Of a stretch of DNA of 27,001 bases, positions 21,450-27,001 are shown piece after piece. Under the pieces are notes generated by a model. The model was given only the letters and a program-made list of their open reading frames with translations, was not told where the DNA came from and made no database searches. Position numbers and translations under genes: made by a program. This stretch comes from Clostridiaceae bacterium UBA4839 (GTDB taxonomy: Bacteria; Bacillota; Clostridia; Clostridiales; Caloramatoraceae): the NCBI GenBank assembly GCA_002400085.1, contig DHEX01000086.1, positions 4,848 to 31,848 of the forward strand, given 5' to 3'. Position 1 is the stretch's first letter; every line of letters starts with the position of its first letter.

Positions 21450-23456
21450 ATGGATATGTCGCAATATTTGGATATGTTTATAGAAGAATCTGATGAAAAT
21501 TTGCAAAATTTAAATGAATGGATTCTAGAGCTAGAGAAAAATCCAGATGACAAGGAAACTATTAATTCAATTTTCAGAGCAGCCCATACTTTAAAAGGAA
21601 TGTCAGCAAGTATGGGGTTTAACGATATTGCCGAACTCACTCATAAAATGGAGGACATCTTAGATGAATTTAGAAATGATAAATTAAAAGTTAATTCTGA
21701 GGTTATAACAGTTCTCTTTAAATGTTTGGACACTCTTGAAAAAATGGTTGATGGTGTTAGAGATGGCAGCAGCGAAAAAACTGATATTTCAGGTATCACA
21801 AAAATGCTTGATGATATAGCAGCAAGTGGGAATTCCTCAAATGGAGATGAAGCAGCAGCTACCATAGAAGAGGCACCTTTAAAAGAAAAGGCACCTTCAA
21901 ATAGTATAAATTTCGAACTTAATGTTTATGATGAGGATATAATAAAACAAGCGAAGGAAAAAAATTATAATGTTTTTAAGGCAGAAGTTAATTTGTACAA
22001 TGACTGCAAATTAAAATCTGCAAGAGCTTTTTTAGTTTATAAAAATCTTGAGGAATCAGGAGAAATAGTTAAGTCTATACCTTCTATAGAGGATATTGAG
22101 CAGGAAAAATTTGATTACAGCTTTGTTTTTGTTTATGTAACAAATAAAACTGCCGAGGAGGTAAAAAAGTTAATTGAAAGCGTATCAGAAATTGAAAGCG
22201 TAAATGTAAGCGAAGTAGAAATTAATAATACTGAAGAAGCTCAATCAAAAGAAGCTAAACCAAAAGAAGAATCGAATAATAAAAATGTTAAGAGTCAGCC
22301 CAAAAAAGATGATAGAACATCTAAAAAGGCACATCAATTTGTAAGAGTTGATCTTGAAAAAATGGACAAGTTTATGAACTTGGTTGGTGAGCTTGTAATA
22401 CATAGAACAAGGCTTGAACAGCTTAGTAGTAATTATAAACTGACTGATCTTCATGAAACATTAGAGCAGGTAGGAAGAATAACTTCTGACCTTCAAGATC
22501 TTGTTATGAAAATAAGGATGCTTCCTGTGGAAAAGGTATTTAACAGATTTCCAAGAATGATAAGGGATTTATCCAATGAACTTGGCAAGGAAATAGAGCT
22601 GGTTATTAAAGGCGAGGATACAGAACTTGATAGAACTGTTATAGATGAAATTGGTGAGCCTCTTCTTCATTTGATAAGAAATTCGGCAGATCATGGTATT
22701 GAGCCTGCTGAAGAAAGAATAAAAGCTGGGAAAAAGGCTGCAGGGACAATTAAACTTATTGCTTATCAAGAGGGGAATAAGGCAATTATTAAAGTTGAAG
22801 ATGATGGCAGGGGCTTAAATGTCGAAAAGATAAAACAAAAAGCTGAAAAAAGTGGCATAGATACTTCTGGCATGAGTGAACAGGACATTAAAAATTTGAT
22901 TTTTATGCAGGGATTTTCCACATCAGAAAAGGTTACAGATATTTCTGGAAGAGGTGTGGGAATGGATGTAGTTAAGACTAAAATTTCAGCTATTGGAGGA
23001 ACCATTGAACTTCTAAGTGAGGAAGGGAAAGGGACTTCTGTAATCATAAGACTGCCGCTTACCCTCTCAATTATTCAGGCGCTGCTTGTAAAAGTTGGTG
23101 ATGAAACTTTTGCAATATCTCTTGGATTTATTGATAGAGTAATAAGTATAAATACAGATGAAATAAAACTTACAAATAATAAAGAAGTGATAATATACAG
23201 AGATAATGTAATTCCTTTAATAAGACTTTCCGATAAGCTAAATATAAAGGGAGAGGATGGAAAGGATAAGTTTGTTGTAATTGCAAAGTCTGGAGAAAAA
23301 ACTGCAGGACTTTTAGTTGATTCATTATCAGGACAGCAGGAAATAGTAATTAAAAACATAGGGAAGACATTATCAGGTTTAAAAGAATATGTTGGAGCAA
23401 CAATTCTTGGAAATGGACTTGTAACACTTATACTTGATGTTGCAGCAATAGTTTAA
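21450..23456 (+). CDS. cheA: Chemotaxis histidine kinase CheA
   Basis: Receptor-controlled kinase that phosphorylates CheY. In the 668 aa: the P1 Hpt domain with His46 (FRAAHTLKGMSASMGF), a P2-like response-regulator docking domain (about 150-265) between acidic/Lys-rich linkers, the P3 dimerisation helices (about 293-355, FVRVDLEKMDKFMNLVGELV), the P4 ATPase with N-box LIRNSADHGIEP (about 405-420), VEDDGRGL and GRGVGMDVV (about 500), and the P5 CheW-like domain (about 540-668). AGGAGGT 7-8 bases before the ATG is the strongest ribosome site of the operon. All key residues are present. CheB in this operon lacks a receiver, so CheY is the only phospho-acceptor encoded here. Confidence 0.97.
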   Translation: MDMSQYLDMFIEESDENLQNLNEWILELEKNPDDKETINSIFRAAHTLKGMSASMGFNDIAELTHKMEDILDEFRNDKLKVNSEVITVLFKCLDTLEKMVDGVRDGSSEKTDISGITKMLDDIAASGNSSNGDEAAATIEEAPLKEKAPSNSINFELNVYDEDIIKQAKEKNYNVFKAEVNLYNDCKLKSARAFLVYKNLEESGEIVKSIPSIEDIEQEKFDYSFVFVYVTNKTAEEVKKLIESVSEIESVNVSEVEINNTEEAQSKEAKPKEESNNKNVKSQPKKDDRTSKKAHQFVRVDLEKMDKFMNLVGELVIHRTRLEQLSSNYKLTDLHETLEQVGRITSDLQDLVMKIRMLPVEKVFNRFPRMIRDLSNELGKEIELVIKGEDTELDRTVIDEIGEPLLHLIRNSADHGIEPAEERIKAGKKAAGTIKLIAYQEGNKAIIKVEDDGRGLNVEKIKQKAEKSGIDTSGMSEQDIKNLIFMQGFSTSEKVTDISGRGVGMDVVKTKISAIGGTIELLSEEGKGTSVIIRLPLTLSIIQALLVKVGDETFAISLGFIDRVISINTDEIKLTNNKEVIIYRDNVIPLIRLSDKLNIKGEDGKDKFVVIAKSGEKTAGLLVDSLSGQQEIVIKNIGKTLSGLKEYVGATILGNGLVTLILDVAAIV

Positions 23457-23470
23457 AGTAGGTGATATTA

Positions 23471-24079
23471 TTGGAAAAAAATCTAAGCGAATTTGAACTT
23501 GATGCATTAAGGGAAATAAGCAATATAGGATCAGGCAATGCTGCTACAGTTCTTTCTCAATTAGTAAATAAAAAAATTGATATGACAGTTCCTCAGGTGG
23601 ATGTATTACCTTTTAATGATATGATAAGAAAAATTGGTGCGGAGGATGAAAAGTTTGTTGCCGTGCTTCTTAGAGTATTTGGAGATGCTCCAGGGAATAT
23701 CCTATATCTTATGGGCTATAAAAAAGCAGAATCAGTTATGAAGTATATGCTCAAGGATTATAAGGAATACAATACTGAAAACGAGGAGCTTTCTACGTCT
23801 GTTTATCAAGAAATAGGCAATATTCTTGGCAACTCATATTTAAATGCAATTTCAAAAATGACCGGACTTACTCTAATGACTTCTGTTCCGGCAGTTGCAA
23901 TAGATATGCTTGCAGCAATTTTAACTACATCCTTTATTTATGCGCAGCAATATGATGACTATGTACTTGCAATAGATACTCATTTTATTGATGATAATAA
24001 GGATGTAGGGGGATCTTTTATATATATTCCAAGTCCAGGTTCTTTAGATAAAATTTTAAAAAATTTAGGTATTAAGTAG
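23471..24079 (+). CDS. cheC: CheY-P phosphatase CheC
   Basis: Dephosphorylates CheY-P and partners with CheD. The roughly 202-aa product has both conserved phosphatase motifs, ELDALREISNIGSGNAA followed by VPQVDVLP, and STSVYQEIGNILGNSYLNA followed by TSVP, each with the catalytic Glu/Asn pair. The most likely start is TTG 23471, six bases after AGGTG; the frame also offers GTG 23462, which overlaps that site. cheY follows after 12 bases. Confidence 0.93.
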   Translation: MEKNLSEFELDALREISNIGSGNAATVLSQLVNKKIDMTVPQVDVLPFNDMIRKIGAEDEKFVAVLLRVFGDAPGNILYLMGYKKAESVMKYMLKDYKEYNTENEELSTSVYQEIGNILGNSYLNAISKMTGLTLMTSVPAVAIDMLAAILTTSFIYAQQYDDYVLAIDTHFIDDNKDVGGSFIYIPSPGSLDKILKNLGIK

Positions 24080-24091
24080 GGAGGAAATAAA

Positions 24092-24451
24092 ATGGCAAAA
24101 GTATTAATTGTTGATGATGCAGCATTTATGCGAATGATGCTAAAAGATATCTTAGTAAAAAATGGTTATGAAATTGCTGGTGAAGCAACAAATGGAATAA
24201 AAGCAATAGAAATTTATAAGGTTGAGAAACCTGATCTTGTTACAATGGATATAACTATGCCTGACATGGATGGAATTCAAGCTGTTAAAGAAATAAAAGC
24301 CATAGATCCAAATGCAAGAATTATTATGTGCTCAGCCATGGGGCAGCAATCTATGGTTATGGATTCTATTAAGTCAGGAGCAAGGGATTTTATAGTTAAG
24401 CCATTCCAGCCAGAGAGAGTTCTTGAAGCTGTAAAAAAGGCTTTAAGTTAG
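24092..24451 (+). CDS. cheY: Chemotaxis response regulator CheY
   Basis: A stand-alone receiver that, when phosphorylated, binds the flagellar switch. In 119 aa it has the acidic pair in VDDAAFMR (Asp8/Asp9), phospho-acceptor Asp53 (TMDITMPDMDG), a Ser/Thr position in MCSAMG, and Lys in IVKPFQPERV. GGGAGG lies 8 bases before the ATG. Its docking partners, FliM and FliY, are encoded downstream in the same operon. Confidence 0.96.
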   Translation: MAKVLIVDDAAFMRMMLKDILVKNGYEIAGEATNGIKAIEIYKVEKPDLVTMDITMPDMDGIQAVKEIKAIDPNARIIMCSAMGQQSMVMDSIKSGARDFIVKPFQPERVLEAVKKALS

Positions 24452-24461
24452 GAGTGAGGAT

Positions 24462-24854
24462 ATGCAAGTTGTGATATTTACTCTTGGCAATGAAAAATTT
24501 GCTCTTGAAACTCATTTAGTTCATGGGATAGAAAAAATGATGAACATTACAAAAGTTCCAAATGCACCATCATATATTAAAGGCCTTGCAAATTTAAGAG
24601 GTACAATTATATCAATAATTGACCTTAAACAATATTTAAATATAGAAAAAGTTTCAGAAGAAAAAAATATTATAATAATTGAATCTGATGAAGAAAGAAT
24701 TGGGCTTATGGTAGATAACGTTGATGAAGTAGTTGAAATAACTCAGGATATGATTGAAAAAACCTATGACGATAATGGCATTGCAAAAGGAATTATTAAT
24801 TTTAAAGATTATATAGTGACATTTTTAGATGGTGAATTATTATTTGCAAAATAA
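24462..24854 (+). CDS. cheW: Chemotaxis coupling protein CheW (second copy)
   Basis: A 130-aa single CheW domain, shorter than the first copy: VVIFTLGNEKFALET, VHGIEKMMNITKVP, YIKGLANLRGTIISIIDLKQYL, RIGLMVDNVDEVVEI, and YIVTFLDGELLF. It keeps the RG of the NLRG core motif that helps bind receptor and CheA; the first copy has TYQD there. GGAGTGAGG lies just before the ATG. Confidence 0.93.
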   Translation: MQVVIFTLGNEKFALETHLVHGIEKMMNITKVPNAPSYIKGLANLRGTIISIIDLKQYLNIEKVSEEKNIIIIESDEERIGLMVDNVDEVVEITQDMIEKTYDDNGIAKGIINFKDYIVTFLDGELLFAK

Positions 24855-24866
24855 AGGAGTGGTTTT

Positions 24867-25848
24867 ATGCCTGAAGTTTTGTCCCAAAATGAAATTGATG
24901 CCCTCCTTACTGCTCTTTCCTCGGGAGAAGTAAACATAGATGAAAATACGTCTGAAGATAAGCATAAAGTTAGGAAGTATGATTTTAAAAGACCTAATAA
25001 ATTTTCAAAAGAGCATATTAGGACTCTCGAAAGGGTACATGATAATTTTGTTAGGATTGCATCAAATTATTTAAGTGCACATTTAAGGTCATCTGTTCAG
25101 ATGAAAGTTATATCAGTAGAGCAAATAACTTTTGAGGAATTTATTCATTCAATACCTAACCCTACTATTCTTATAACCTTCTATCTTGATCCTTTTCCTG
25201 GTATAATGCTCTTTGAAACTGGTCCTCAGTTTGTACTTCAGGTAATTGACATTTTGTTTGGAGGAAAAGGGGAAAATATAATAAAAACAAGGGAATTTAC
25301 AGAAATTGAAAAAAATATCATTAAAAAAATTGATCTTAAACTGCTTGAAGGACTGAAAATAGCTTGGGAGGACATAATGGATGTTAATGCAAGGTTTGAA
25401 TCACTTGAAACTAATCCGGCATTAAATCAGGTTATGGCGCCTAATGAGCCTGTGGCTCTTATAACTATGTCAGCTGATATAAACAATAATCAAAGTTTTA
25501 TGAATATGTGTATTCCCTATATATCAGTTGAAAAGTATATTGATAAGTTTGTTATCCAATATAGAAATCAGTCTTCACCAACTGTCAGCAGTGAAAATAA
25601 AAAGAATATTGAAAGTGATATTTCAGATGTGAAAGTAGATGCATGTGTAGAACTTGGAACTACTAATATAAAGATCAAAGATTTTATAAATTTAAATATT
25701 GGAGACTGCATAAAGCTTAATACAAAAGTTGGTGAAACGCTAGATTTATGTATTGAGGGGGAACCTCATTATAAAGTGTCTCCAGGGAAAATAGGTAAAA
25801 AAATTGGTGCACAAATTGTAGAAATATATAGTAAGGATGTGGATAATC

Positions 25849-25856
<8 letters not shown>
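24867..25856 (+). CDS. fliM: Flagellar motor switch protein FliM
   Basis: Part of the C-ring that sets the direction of rotation. In the 329 aa: an N-terminal CheY-P binding peptide (LSQNEIDALLTAL), the middle CheC-like domain (about 45-230, with YDFKRPNKFSKEHIRTLERVHDNF), and a C-terminal SpoA/FliN-like domain (about 250-325, VELGTTNIKIKDFINLNIGD). The ribosome site AAAGGAGTGG precedes the ATG. Its end overlaps the start of fliY by eight bases, consistent with translational coupling. Confidence 0.96.
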
Positions 25857-26967
<1,111 letters not shown>

Positions 26968-27001
26968 ACCTGCAGGCTCTTACTCAATTCATAATTTTCA
27001 A

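Overview
The window is AT-rich DNA that reads like the chromosome of a motile, strictly anaerobic, low-GC Firmicute of the class Clostridia, most likely Clostridium sensu stricto. The grounds are a single-chain pyruvate:ferredoxin oxidoreductase, a CBS/DRTGG-type family II pyrophosphatase, and a chemotaxis operon with CheC, CheD and FliY. The species cannot be named from the sequence. I saw no tRNA, rRNA, CRISPR array or prophage.

Layout. (1) 1-5360 is accessory DNA. A secreted 922-aa protein on the minus strand (396-3164) joins a subtilisin-like domain to a gingipain-like (C25-type) cysteine peptidase domain. It is flanked by an array of REP palindromes around an IS200-like RAYT transposase gene (3773-4294) and several decayed 3' ends of that gene. 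(2) 5360-12000 is housekeeping: speD, a Mn-dependent pyrophosphatase, a Ca2+ P-type ATPase, a small uncharacterised protein and ychF. (3) 12000-12630 holds another REP pair with a RAYT remnant, two overlapping AT-rich hairpins, and a strong promoter for the PFOR gene. (4) 12632-16985 holds PFOR and a PAP2-family membrane phosphatase. (5) 17000-26967 is one compact same-strand operon, fapA-cheW-cheD-cheB-cheR-cheA-cheC-cheY-cheW-fliM-fliY, preceded by a leader of about 190 nt.

How the genes work together. In the operon, CheA autophosphorylates under control of receptors coupled through the two CheW proteins. CheR, CheB and CheD modify the receptors by methylation, demethylation and deamidation. 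CheY-P acts on the FliM/FliY switch, and CheC and FliY remove the phosphate. CheB here has only the methylesterase domain and no receiver, so CheA cannot phosphorylate it in the usual way. FapA, first in the operon, links it to flagellar or cell-envelope function.

Most notable observations. (a) Two diverged copies of a roughly 125-150 nt structured element that I could not match to a known family lie at 17019-17171 (+, the leader of the fapA-che operon) and 5041-5166 (-, near speD). They share a nearly identical core of about 28 nt and a helix with compensatory changes, so this is a candidate undescribed riboswitch or ncRNA. (b) The S8 plus C25 double protease. (c) The RAYT/REPIN array, in which a REPIN forms part of the transposase's own reading frame and shortened RAYT-REPIN derivatives are repeated.
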